A stretch of 64,000 nt of DNA from Novosphingobium sediminicola (lineage in GTDB: Bacteria > Pseudomonadota > Alphaproteobacteria > Sphingomonadales > Sphingomonadaceae), in assembly GCF_014196525.1 (NCBI RefSeq), contig NZ_JACIDX010000005.1:186001-250000 (forward strand), read 5' to 3'. Numbering within the stretch: the stretch's first letter is position 1; every line of letters starts with the position of its first letter. The position numbers were made by a program, and so were the translations under genes. The notes beneath the pieces are model-generated. The model was not told the origin of the DNA, ran no database searches, and was given only the letters and a program-made list of their open reading frames with translations. Positions 53,998 through 62,646 of this stretch are shown here, one piece after another.

Positions 53998-56016
53998 ATG
54001 ATCCCGACCCATTCCCATTGGACACCGCTGCTGGGCCGCCTTGGCCCGGACGCGATCCCGACCGAGCCGATCGTGCTCGCCACCTTTGCGGCCGTAACGC
54101 TCGGCGGCATCGCGCTGGTGGGTGCGCTCACCTATTTCCGCCTGTGGTCCTATCTCTGGAAAGAGTGGTTCACCAGCGTCGATCACAAGAAGATCGGCAT
54201 CATGTATATGGTGCTGGGCCTTATCATGTTCCTGCGCGGCTTTGCCGATGCGATCATGATCCGCAGCCAGCAGGCGCTCGGCTTCGGCGGCTCTGACGGC
54301 TATTTGAACAGCCACCACTTCGATCAGGTGTTCACCGCCCACGGCGTCATCATGATCTTCTTTGTGGCGATGCCTTTCGTCACGGGCCTGATGAACTATG
54401 TCGTGCCCTTGCAGATCGGCGCGCGCGACGTGTCCTTCCCCTTCCTGAACAACTTCTCGTTCTGGATGACGGCAGGCGGCGCGGTGCTGGTCATGCTCTC
54501 GCTGTTTGTGGGCGAGTTTGCGCGCACCGGCTGGCTGGCCTATCCCCCGCTCTCGGAACTGGCCTACAGTCCTGATGTCGGCGTCGACTATTACGTCTGG
54601 TCGCTACAGGTGGCCGGTGTCGGCACCACGCTTTCGGGCGTCAACCTGATCGCCACGATCATCAAGCTGCGCGCGCCCGGCATGACCATGATGCGCATGC
54701 CCGTGTTCACCTGGACCGCTCTGGTCACCAACATCCTGATCGTTGCCGTGTTCCCCGTGCTGACCGTCGTTCTGGCCCTGCTGGGTCTGGACCGCGTCTT
54801 CCACACCAACTTCTTCACCAATGACTTCGGCGGCTCGCCGATGCTCTATGTCAACCTGATCTGGATCTGGGGCCACCCCGAGGTCTACATTCTGGTGCTG
54901 CCGGTCTTCGGCGTGTACTCGGAAATCGTCTCGACCTTCTGCTCCAAGCGCCTGTTCGGCTATACCTCGATGGTTTACGCCACCTGCGTCATCGGCATCC
55001 TGTCCTACTCGGTCTGGCTGCACCACTTCTTCACCATGGGTTCGGGCGCGTCCGTGAACTCGTTCTTCGGCATCACCACCATGGTGATCTCGATCCCCAC
55101 CGGGGCCAAGCTCTTCAACTGGCTCTTCACCATGTTCCGTGGCCGCATCCGGTTTGAACTGCCGATGATGTGGACCGTCGCCTTCATGCTCACCTTCACC
55201 ATCGGCGGTATGACCGGCGTGATGATGGCGGTGCCTGCTGCCGACTTTGTACTGCACAACTCGGTGTTCCTGATCGCCCACTTCCATAACGTCATCATCG
55301 GCGGCGTGGTCTGGGGCGTGTTTGCCGCGATCAACTACTGGTGGCCCAAGGCTTTCGGCTTCAAGCTGAACGAGTTCTGGGGCAAGGTGTCGTTCTGGTG
55401 CTGGGTGCCCGGTTTCTGGATCGCGTTTACCCCGCTCTATATGCTCGGCTTCATGGGCGTGACGCGTCGTATGCGCGTGTTCGATGCCAGCTTTGACGCC
55501 ATGCGCATCTATTACTGGGTGGCGCTGTTCGGCGCGCTGCTGATCGCGGCCGGTATCGGCGCGATGCTGATCCAGTTCGCCGTGTCGATCTGGAAGCGCG
55601 AAGAATACAAGGACGAAAGCGGCGACATCTGGGGCGGCCGTACTCTGGAATGGGCGACCTCTTCGCCTCCGCCGGAATATAACTTCGCCTTCACGCCCAA
55701 GATCCATGACATTGACGCATGGGCCGACATGAAGGCCAAGGGCGTTGCCCGTCCGGTCGATGGTTTCCAGGACATCTATATGCCTCAGGGCACCTGGGCC
55801 GGTATCGTGCTGGCGGGTCTGTCGACGGTCTGCGGTTTCGCGCTGATCTGGCAGGTCTGGTGGCTGGCTGTGGTCATGCTGGTCGGCATTGTCGGCACCG
55901 CGATCTTCCACACCTTCAACTATAACCGCACCTTCTATATCAAGGCCGACCATGTCGCCGAGGTTGAAGCTGCGCGCACGGCCCAGCTGGCCGCGCTGGA
56001 AAAGGGAGCCGCGTAA
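53998..56016 (+). CDS. cyoB: Cytochrome bo3-type ubiquinol oxidase subunit I
   Basis: Catalytic heme-copper subunit reducing O2 to water and pumping protons. 672 residues, about fifteen helices. Visible are [20 protein letters not shown] (low-spin heme His), the CuB and cross-linked Tyr motif [14 protein letters not shown], the His pair in [10 protein letters not shown], and [17 protein letters not shown] (heme-ligand His pair). The K- and D-channel residues appear conserved by position. cyoC starts at its stop codon (TAATG). Confidence 0.98.
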   Translation: MIPTHSHWTPLLGRLGPDAIPTEPIVLATFAAVTLGGIALVGALTYFRLWSYLWKEWFTSVDHKKIGIMYMVLGLIMFLRGFADAIMIRSQQALGFGGSDGYLNSHHFDQVFTAHGVIMIFFVAMPFVTGLMNYVVPLQIGARDVSFPFLNNFSFWMTAGGAVLVMLSLFVGEFARTGWLAYPPLSELAYSPDVGVDYYVWSLQVAGVGTTLSGVNLIATIIKLRAPGMTMMRMPVFTWTALVTNILIVAVFPVLTVVLALLGLDRVFHTNFFTNDFGGSPMLYVNLIWIWGHPEVYILVLPVFGVYSEIVSTFCSKRLFGYTSMVYATCVIGILSYSVWLHHFFTMGSGASVNSFFGITTMVISIPTGAKLFNWLFTMFRGRIRFELPMMWTVAFMLTFTIGGMTGVMMAVPAADFVLHNSVFLIAHFHNVIIGGVVWGVFAAINYWWPKAFGFKLNEFWGKVSFWCWVPGFWIAFTPLYMLGFMGVTRRMRVFDASFDAMRIYYWVALFGALLIAAGIGAMLIQFAVSIWKREEYKDESGDIWGGRTLEWATSSPPPEYNFAFTPKIHDIDAWADMKAKGVARPVDGFQDIYMPQGTWAGIVLAGLSTVCGFALIWQVWWLAVVMLVGIVGTAIFHTFNYNRTFYIKADHVAEVEAARTAQLAALEKGAA

Positions 56017-56630
56017 TGGCGAGCACCAACCTTACCGAGCAGTATTACGATCTGCACGAACACGCCCACCCGGACGGCTACAGCACCACGCTGGGCTTCT
56101 GGATCTATCTGATGAGCGACTGCCTCATCTTCGGCATGCTGTTTGCCACCTTCGCGGTGCTGGGCGGTAATTATGCCGGGGGTCCGGCTCCCAAGGATCT
56201 GTTTGAACTGCCGCTGGTGGCAGTCAACACCTCGCTGCTGCTCTTCTCGTCGATCACCTATGGCTTTGCCATGATCGCGATGCAGAACGGCAGCAAGAAG
56301 GGCCTGATCGGCTGGCTGATCCTGACTCTGTGCTTTGGCCTTGGCTTCCTTTCGATCGAACTGTTCGAATTCCACAATCTGATCGAGGAAGGCGCCGGGC
56401 CTCAGCGCAGCGCTTTCCTGTCGGCCTTCTTCACGCTGGTCGGCACCCACGGTCTGCACGTGACCTTCGGTTCGATCTGGCTGGTCACTCTGTTGTTCCA
56501 GGTGGGCAAGCATGGCCTGACCGAGGCCAACAAGCGCCGCCTGTCCTGCCTCTCGCTGTTCTGGCACTTCCTTGACGTGGTCTGGATCGGCGTGTTCACC
56601 TTTGTCTATCTGATGGGAGTGCTGCGCTAA
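56016..56630 (+). CDS. cyoC: Cytochrome bo3-type ubiquinol oxidase subunit III
   Basis: 204 residues, five transmembrane helices, as in the CyoC type. Starts with a short cytoplasmic part ending [20 protein letters not shown], and contains [20 protein letters not shown] with the lipid-contacting Glu and [15 protein letters not shown]. Start shares a base with the cyoB stop and its own stop shares a base with the cyoD ATG. Confidence 0.97.
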   Translation: MASTNLTEQYYDLHEHAHPDGYSTTLGFWIYLMSDCLIFGMLFATFAVLGGNYAGGPAPKDLFELPLVAVNTSLLLFSSITYGFAMIAMQNGSKKGLIGWLILTLCFGLGFLSIELFEFHNLIEEGAGPQRSAFLSAFFTLVGTHGLHVTFGSIWLVTLLFQVGKHGLTEANKRRLSCLSLFWHFLDVVWIGVFTFVYLMGVLR

Positions 56631-56989
56631 TGGCTGACCATTCGCATGGCCACGGCCACGAACCGGCGTTTCACGCCACCACCAAGGATTACGTGATCGG
56701 CTTCGTCCTTTCCGTCATCCTGACCGCCATCCCGTTCTGGCTGGTGATGAGCGGCGCGATCGCCGACAAGTCGACGACCGCCATCGTCATCACCGCCTTT
56801 GCTGCGGTTCAGGTTGTGGTCCACATGGTCTACTTCCTGCACATGAACGGCAAGATCGAGGGCGGCTGGAACCTGATGGCCGCTTTGTTCACCATCCTTC
56901 TGGTGGCGATCATCCTGTCTGGCACGCTGTGGGTGATGTTCCACCTCAATGCCAACATGATGCCGGTCAAGATGGACGGCATGGGCTGA
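56630..56989 (+). CDS. cyoD: Cytochrome bo3-type ubiquinol oxidase subunit IV
   Basis: 119 residues with three transmembrane helices (KDYVIGFVLSVILTAIPFWL, TAIVITAFAAVQVVVHMVYF with the HMVYFLHM motif, and FTILLVAIILSGTLWVMFHL). Assists assembly of the CuB site. The His-rich start (ADHSHGHGHEPAFHATT) is typical. Overlaps the SURF1 start (TGATG). Confidence 0.97.
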   Translation: MADHSHGHGHEPAFHATTKDYVIGFVLSVILTAIPFWLVMSGAIADKSTTAIVITAFAAVQVVVHMVYFLHMNGKIEGGWNLMAALFTILLVAIILSGTLWVMFHLNANMMPVKMDGMG

Positions 56990-57714
56990 TGAAGCCCAGC
57001 CCATTGGGCCAGCAAAAGGGGCGGCGCCGGATTCTTCCGGTGGCCGCCCTGCTGCTTTGTGCGGCGCTGTTTTCGGCGCTGGGCGTATGGCAGGTGAACC
57101 GGCTGGCATGGAAACGCGCGTTGATCGCGCATGTGAACGAGGTTTCGACGGCCAATCCGGTCGAGGCGCGGCTGTTGCCGATGGCGCCAAGCCCGCGCGA
57201 TCTGGCCGGTCTGGAATATCGCCACGTCTGGGCGCTCGGCCGGTTTGAACCGCAGGGCACCACGCTCGTCTCGGCCTTGACCGAACGCGGCGCGGGCTAT
57301 TGGGTGATGGCGCCGCTGCGCATGGCCGATGGGCGCGCGGTGTGGATCAATCGCGGCTATGTGCCTTTGGGCAGCACCGCTCTGGCCGAGGCTGCCCAGA
57401 CGCCCACGGGCGAAGTGGCGATCACCGGGTTGTTGAGGAAAACTGAGCCGAAGGGCCGCTTTTTGCAGGCCAATGTGCCCGCGCAGGACCGCTGGTATGC
57501 GCGCGACATTGCCGCCATTTCCGCCACGCGCGGGGTGAAGGGGCAAGCCGCTTGGTTCATCGACGCCCAAGGCCCTGAAATCCCCGGCCATCCCATCCCC
57601 GGCCTGACCGTGGTGCAATTCCCCAACAGCCATCTGCAATATGCGCTGACATGGTTCGCCATGGCCCTGCTCAGCCTGTTCGCCATCCGGCTGGTCTGGC
57701 GGCGCGCGGCCTGA
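56989..57714 (+). CDS. SURF1 family oxidase assembly protein
   Basis: 241 residues with the SURF1 layout: an N-terminal transmembrane helix (VAALLLCAALFSALGVWQVN), a periplasmic domain with EYRHVWALGRFEPQGTTLV and WVMAPLRMADGRAVWINRGYVP, and a C-terminal helix (LQYALTWFAMALLSLFAIRL). SURF1 proteins help insert heme into heme-copper oxidases; here the neighbour is a quinol oxidase, so it probably serves that enzyme. Start overlaps the cyoD stop by one base. Confidence 0.94.
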   Translation: MKPSPLGQQKGRRRILPVAALLLCAALFSALGVWQVNRLAWKRALIAHVNEVSTANPVEARLLPMAPSPRDLAGLEYRHVWALGRFEPQGTTLVSALTERGAGYWVMAPLRMADGRAVWINRGYVPLGSTALAEAAQTPTGEVAITGLLRKTEPKGRFLQANVPAQDRWYARDIAAISATRGVKGQAAWFIDAQGPEIPGHPIPGLTVVQFPNSHLQYALTWFAMALLSLFAIRLVWRRAA

Positions 57715-57726
57715 TAAAGCGCGGCC

Positions 57727-59046
57727 ATGGCAACCCAACCCGCACCCGCCCATTCCTCTCCTGGGGCCGATTACGACATTGCCCCCGCATCCTATGGCAA
57801 CATGGGGCTGCTGGTTCAGCTGCGCTGGATCGCGGTGCTGGGGCAATTGGTCACGATCTGGGTGGCGTGGCGCGTGCTGGGCGTAGGCCTGCCGATGGCC
57901 GAGCTGGTGGCTGTGCCGGCGCTCTTGGCGCTGATGAACATCGGCACATGGGCCTATGGGCGCCAGCGCGCGGGCTATTCCTATCTGGAACTGCTTGGCG
58001 CGCTGATGCTCGATGTCGAGGCGCTGAGCTGGCAGCTCTATTTCACCGGCGGCGCGACCAACCCCTTCATCTTCCTGTTTCTGGTCCAGATCATGCTGGG
58101 CGCGATCCTGCTGCCCGCGCGGTGGAGCTGGATCGTCGCGCTGGTCGCGTGCTGCGATGTGGCGTTTCTCACGTTCGATTTTCGGCCGCTCGATCTGCCG
58201 CCCGCCTATGTGGGCGAACATTTCCGGCTGTACCTGCTGGGCAGCCTCGCCTGCTTTGTGCTGATCGCGGCGCTCTTGGTTTATTTCGTCGTGCGCATGG
58301 ACCGCAATCAACGCGCCAGCAGCGCCGCGTTGGCGGCATTGCGCCAACAGGCGGCGGAGGAAAACCACATAATCCGGTTGGGCCTGCTGGCCAGCGGCGC
58401 GGCGCATGAATTGGGCACGCCGATGGCCTCGATGTCGGTGATCCTTGGCGACTGGGCGCGGGAAAAGACCATTGCGGGCGACCCTGACCTTGCCGCAGAT
58501 GTGGCCGATATGCAGGCGGAACTCAAACGCTGCAAAACCATCCTGTCGGGCATTTTGATGGCGGCGGGCGAGGTGCGCGGCGAGAACCCCAGCGTCACCA
58601 CCGCGCGCGGCTTCCTCTGCCAGATCGTCGAGGATTGGCGCGCGCGCAGCCCCGGCCCCATCACGCTGGACGACCGGCTGGGCGAGGATGTGCCGATCAT
58701 TGCCGACCCTGCGCTGCGGCAGGTGATCGGCAATGTGGTGGATAATGCGCTGGAAGTCTCGCCCGAAGGCATTGCGATAGCCACGGCACGAGAGGGCGAC
58801 ATCTGGCAAATCGCCGTGCGCGATTTCGGCCCCGGTTTCGCGCCCGACATGATCGATCAGGTGGGGCGCCCCTATCGCTCGACAAAAGGGCGCGACGGCG
58901 GCGGGCTGGGCCTGTTCCTCGTGGTCAACGTCCTGCGTCAGCTTGGCGGGCGGATCGAGGTCAGCAACACCGAAGAGGGCGGCGCACTGGTCGTCCTTTC
59001 GATCCCATTGTCGGCGCTGGCCTTTACGGGCAAAGGAGCATCATGA
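57727..59046 (+). CDS. regB: RegB/PrrB/ActS-type redox-sensing histidine kinase
   Basis: 439 residues: six transmembrane helices (about 26-192), with the RegB quinone-site motif GGATNPF at 108-114. The cytoplasmic part has the H-box GAAHELGTP (H227), characteristic of this family, and a Cys at 269 in ELKRCKTIL, the likely counterpart of the redox-active Cys of Rhodobacter RegB. HATPase motifs follow (DNALEVSP, DFGPGFAPDM, GGGLGLFLVVNVL). It begins 12 bases after the SURF1 gene and overlaps the response regulator gene by four bases (ATGA). Confidence 0.93.
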   Translation: MATQPAPAHSSPGADYDIAPASYGNMGLLVQLRWIAVLGQLVTIWVAWRVLGVGLPMAELVAVPALLALMNIGTWAYGRQRAGYSYLELLGALMLDVEALSWQLYFTGGATNPFIFLFLVQIMLGAILLPARWSWIVALVACCDVAFLTFDFRPLDLPPAYVGEHFRLYLLGSLACFVLIAALLVYFVVRMDRNQRASSAALAALRQQAAEENHIIRLGLLASGAAHELGTPMASMSVILGDWAREKTIAGDPDLAADVADMQAELKRCKTILSGILMAAGEVRGENPSVTTARGFLCQIVEDWRARSPGPITLDDRLGEDVPIIADPALRQVIGNVVDNALEVSPEGIAIATAREGDIWQIAVRDFGPGFAPDMIDQVGRPYRSTKGRDGGGLGLFLVVNVLRQLGGRIEVSNTEEGGALVVLSIPLSALAFTGKGAS

Positions 59047-59579
59047 ACAACCCCCTGCCCCATCTCGTAATCGTCGAGGATGATCCCGCCTTTGGCCGCA
59101 CCCTGCGCCGATCCTTCGAGCGGCGCGGCTATGAAGTCCTGCTGGCCACCAGCCCCGACGAACTGGGGCTGCTGATGACCAGCACGCGGTTTCAATATGC
59201 GGTGGTGGACCTCAAACTGGGCACGGCCTCAGGCCTGACATGCGTGCAGATGCTGCACGAAAAAGACCCCGAAACCATCATCGTCGTCCTCACCGGATTT
59301 GCCAGCATCGCTACCGCCGTCGAGGCCATCAAGCTGGGAGCATCGCATTACCTCGCCAAACCGGCCAATACCGACGATATCGAAGAAGCCTTCTCCAAGC
59401 GCGAAGGCAATGCCGCCGTCCCCGTCGAAGGGCGCAAGACCAGCATCAAAACGGTCGAGTGGGAATATATCCACACCACGTTGGCCGAATGCAATTTCAA
59501 CATCTCCGAAGCCGCGCGCAGGCTGGGGATGCATCGGCGGACTTTGGCCAGAAAGCTGGAGAAGCAGCAGGTTAAGTGA
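59043..59579 (+). CDS. regA: RegA/PrrA/ActR-type response regulator
   Basis: 178 residues: receiver domain with VEDD, phospho-acceptor D56 in AVVDLKLG, LTGFASIATAVEAIKLGA and KPANTDD, then a Pro-poor linker and a C-terminal Fis-type HTH (EWEYIHTTLAECNFNISEAA, RRLGMHRRTLARKL) characteristic of RegA. Partner of the kinase encoded just upstream; known targets of the family include terminal oxidases and other redox genes. Confidence 0.94.
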   Translation: MNNPLPHLVIVEDDPAFGRTLRRSFERRGYEVLLATSPDELGLLMTSTRFQYAVVDLKLGTASGLTCVQMLHEKDPETIIVVLTGFASIATAVEAIKLGASHYLAKPANTDDIEEAFSKREGNAAVPVEGRKTSIKTVEWEYIHTTLAECNFNISEAARRLGMHRRTLARKLEKQQVK

Positions 59580-59600
59580 GGGGTTTTAGGTTTAGAATAT

Positions 59601-59829
59601 GCCTCCGGCGGGCGAAGGGACTCGGTCCCTTTGCAATCCCGTTAATGGGTTAGCGCGAGGTTGATCAGATTGTGTGGTGATTGTTGAAAGCCTGCGGCGC
59701 GGGTTGCGCTGATAGGCGCCGCAGGCTTTCAACAATCAGACGTTGCGGCATTCAACCAAGGCCGATGCAAAGCGCAACAAAGACATTCTGGGGATTGCAA
59801 AGGGCCCCCGCCCTTTGCCCGCCGGAGGC
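59601..59829. repeat. Mosaic intergenic element, copy 2 (regA/phosphohexomutase convergent gap)
   Basis: A 229-bp block bounded by GCCTCCGGCGGGC (59601-59613) and GCCCGCCGGAGGC (59817-59829). The left end continues with AAGGGA-CTCGG-TCCCTTTGCAATCCC, an inverted match of GGGATTGCAAAGGGC near the right end (59791-59805). The centre is a perfect 23-bp hairpin (59678-59700 with 59716-59738) whose core is AAAGCCTGCGGCGC. TCAACCAAGGCCGAT and ACAAAGACA follow, in the same order as in the copy at 32744-32965. Confidence 0.8.
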
Positions 59830-59838
59830 ATAAATCTC

Positions 59839-61335
59839 TTAAGCCAATTCCTCCAGCACCACCTTCAACGCCGCCGCATTGATCGCCGCCGCCTTAGCCA
59901 CATCCCCGGCCTCGCTGTAGCAACGCAGCTCCGGCGCATTGCCCGACCGGCGCAGGTGCAGAACCGAACCATCGGCGCAGGACATGCGAATGCCATCGGT
60001 CAGATCGACGCCCGTGATCGGCCCGGCAATGCCGCCGAAATAGCCGGTCAACCGCGCGATCTGATCCTGCGCGTCGCCTTCGAGCAGGGCGGCGAAGATA
60101 GCCTCGCTGCGCTCTGTGGCAAAGTTCTGGATACGGTCGGAATAGGTCACGCGGGGCGGCAATTCGCCCAACAGGTCGGCCACCCGCCGCCCCCGCGCCG
60201 CCGCGATCACCGCCACCACCGGCAGCACCGCATCGCGCGTGGGCAGCGCGGAAATGCTGCGCCCGCCAAGGTCAAAGGTACTGGCCAGCAGGAAGCCGCC
60301 ATTGGCCTCATAACCGCAAACCTTGTCCTGCCCGGCGGCCAGCGCAGCATTCATCGCGTCGATCACAAAGGGCGAGCCGATCCGCGTGCGCGCGCAATGG
60401 GCAAACGCGCCCGAAAGTTCCAGCACCGTGTTGCTCGACACCGGCGTCACCACCGTGCCCGCGCCCAGCGCCCGCGCGCAAAGCACGCCCAGCACATCGC
60501 CGCGCAGCCATTCGCCGGTGTGATCGGCCAGCAGAGGCCGGTCACTGTCGCCATCGGTCGAGATGATCGCGTCAAAGCCATATTCCGCCGCCCATTCGCG
60601 CGCCAGCACCACGTCCTCGGGGCGGATCGCCTCGGTATCGACGGGGATGAATTTGGTGGCGCGGCCAATCGGCACGCCCTCGGCCCCCAGCGCATTGACG
60701 ATGGAGAGCACGACATCGCGCCCCACCGCCGAATGCTGATAGACGCCGATCTTGCGCCCGGCCAGAGCATCGGCACCAAACGCCGCGACATAGCGCGCGA
60801 CATAGGCCTTCTCCACATCCGTCACCGGCGGCAAAGGCGCGGGCGACACCAGCATGCCCTCATCGTCAAACGCGCCATCGGCCAGCGTCACGATCTGACG
60901 CTTCATGCCCGCCTCGTCCGACTTGAGCACCTCGCCGGCGGGGCGATAGAATTTGATGCCGTTGCGGTCGTCGGGAATATGGCTGCCCGTCACCATCAGG
61001 CAGGGGATCGCCTGCCCAAAGGCATAAAGCGCCAGCGCGGGCGTGGGCACATAGCCGCAGAACACCGGCTCTCCGCCCATATCCCGGATCGCCTGCGCAC
61101 AGGCGGCCAGAATGCGCGGAGAACTGGGCCGAAGATCGCCCGCCAAGGCGACCCTGCCACCATCATATTCGCCAATTTCGCGAAGATAGGACAAGAAGCC
61201 CTGCGTATAGCCATAACACACGCGGTCGGTCATCGCGACGACTTCACCCCGCGCGCCGCTGGTGCCGAATTGGACACCCGATTGCTGCATCAGCATATCA
61301 ACGGTGAGCGGGACAAGCGCGGCAGTACTTTCCAT
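59839..61335 (-). CDS. Phosphohexomutase (phosphomannomutase/phosphoglucomutase family)
   Basis: 498 residues of the alpha-D-phosphohexomutase superfamily. The four active-site elements are present: the phosphoserine loop VTGSHIPDDRNGIKFY (Ser about 121), metal loop STDGDSDRPL (about 263), sugar loop CGYEANGGFLLAS, and phosphate loop LRRSGNAPELRCY. It may supply mannose- or glucose-1-phosphate for surface glycans; the sugar specificity cannot be read. ATG 61335 follows AGGAAGG. The His in the serine loop (SHIPDDRNG) is a less common form of the TASHNP signature. Confidence 0.92.
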   Translation of the reverse strand: MESTAALVPLTVDMLMQQSGVQFGTSGARGEVVAMTDRVCYGYTQGFLSYLREIGEYDGGRVALAGDLRPSSPRILAACAQAIRDMGGEPVFCGYVPTPALALYAFGQAIPCLMVTGSHIPDDRNGIKFYRPAGEVLKSDEAGMKRQIVTLADGAFDDEGMLVSPAPLPPVTDVEKAYVARYVAAFGADALAGRKIGVYQHSAVGRDVVLSIVNALGAEGVPIGRATKFIPVDTEAIRPEDVVLAREWAAEYGFDAIISTDGDSDRPLLADHTGEWLRGDVLGVLCARALGAGTVVTPVSSNTVLELSGAFAHCARTRIGSPFVIDAMNAALAAGQDKVCGYEANGGFLLASTFDLGGRSISALPTRDAVLPVVAVIAAARGRRVADLLGELPPRVTYSDRIQNFATERSEAIFAALLEGDAQDQIARLTGYFGGIAGPITGVDLTDGIRMSCADGSVLHLRRSGNAPELRCYSEAGDVAKAAAINAAALKVVLEELA

Positions 61336-61503
61336 GGCGGCCTTCCTGAGCAGGATCATCATATTCAAGGCAAAGGTGCCTAGGTTAAATCCACTATACA
61401 ACATCCTGCATTGCAGCAAAGTTCCAAAATGGATTTCATAAACGAACCAGATTATCAACGAAATGCGAACCAGAAGCGATGGTTCCCCGCCTTTGCAAAG
61501 AGC

Positions 61504-62643
61504 CTATTTTCCTCGCGCTTCGAATCCCAGCGCCGGATCATCGGTAAAGAACCCGTCCAGCCCCAGCGCCAGATAGCGCCGCATTTCGGCCACACTGCCC
61601 GCGGCATTACGGGCGTTCTCACCCTCGCCATTACGGAAATCGGCGGCGAGGAAACGGTTTTCCGGACGGAAGGTCCATGTGCCCACCAACAGCCCCGCGC
61701 GCCGCGCCGCCTCGACCAGCCCGGTCGGCTTGCCCAGACGGCCATCGGCCTCCAGCGGGATCAGCATCCGCGTGGCGGGCGCCAGCCAGTCGGCATAGGT
61801 GGCGATTTCGGCCAGCCCCTGCGGCGTCAACAGATCGGCCCAGCGCCTTTTGTCACCCGCCGCCTCAAAATCGGCCGGACTCTGGCGCGGATCGCCCACC
61901 AGTTGCATCAGTTGAATATTGCTCCACCCGGCCAGATCGCGGCGCAAAGCCTTCAAATTCGCCACCTCGAAACTCTGAATCACCACCGGCGCCTTTTTCA
62001 AATAAGCGCTGGCGTTCAGTCGTTCGATCAATCGCGGTTCGATCGGCAATCCGATCCGCGCGAAATAGGTCGAATGCTTGACCTCCGGGATCAACCCGAT
62101 CATCCGGCCCCGCGCCGCCGATTCCGCCGCAACGAAATCAGCGATTTCCTCAAGGCTGACGATCTGAAACTGGCCATCATAGCTCTGGCTTTCGGGCCGC
62201 ACCGTGCCAAGGCGCTCCTTGGCACGCAACGTCTTTAATTCGGCCAGCGTGAAATCCTCGGTGAACCAGCCGGTCAGCTTTTCGCCATCGACCACCTTAT
62301 CCACCCGCCGCGCGGCAAATTCCGGGTGCGCCGCCACATCGGTGGTTTCGGCAATGTTGTTCTCATGGCGCGCGACCAACACGCCATCCTTGGTGCAGCA
62401 CAGATCGGGCTCGATAAAATCGGCCCCATCGGCAATCGCGCGGGCATAGGCGCCCAGCGTATGTTCGGGCCGCAGCGCAGAAGACCCGCGATGCGCCAGC
62501 AGCACGGGCCGCGCCGGACGGGCGCGCGCCGAAACGCTGCCCCCGACAGGCGCGGCCATAGCCATGCTCCGCCCCCCCGCCACGGCTGTTGCCGCGACCA
62601 GACCTTGCGACAAAATCTTGCGACGAGAGAGCGGATTACGCAT
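61504..62643 (-). CDS. Exported glycerophosphodiester phosphodiesterase
   Basis: 379 residues. The N-terminus has a twin-arginine-like signal (SRRKILSQGLVAATAVAGG). The GDPD TIM barrel shows LLAHRGSSALRPEHTLGAYA and DFIEPDLCCTKDGVLVARHE, giving the His pair and metal-binding Glu/Asp. It hydrolyses glycerophosphodiesters to glycerol 3-phosphate and an alcohol, in the periplasm if the Tat signal is used. It starts three bases after the TonB-receptor stop, so it is in one operon with the receptor. Confidence 0.94.
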   Translation of the reverse strand: MRNPLSRRKILSQGLVAATAVAGGRSMAMAAPVGGSVSARARPARPVLLAHRGSSALRPEHTLGAYARAIADGADFIEPDLCCTKDGVLVARHENNIAETTDVAAHPEFAARRVDKVVDGEKLTGWFTEDFTLAELKTLRAKERLGTVRPESQSYDGQFQIVSLEEIADFVAAESAARGRMIGLIPEVKHSTYFARIGLPIEPRLIERLNASAYLKKAPVVIQSFEVANLKALRRDLAGWSNIQLMQLVGDPRQSPADFEAAGDKRRWADLLTPQGLAEIATYADWLAPATRMLIPLEADGRLGKPTGLVEAARRAGLLVGTWTFRPENRFLAADFRNGEGENARNAAGSVAEMRRYLALGLDGFFTDDPALGFEARGK

Positions 62644-62646
62644 CGA

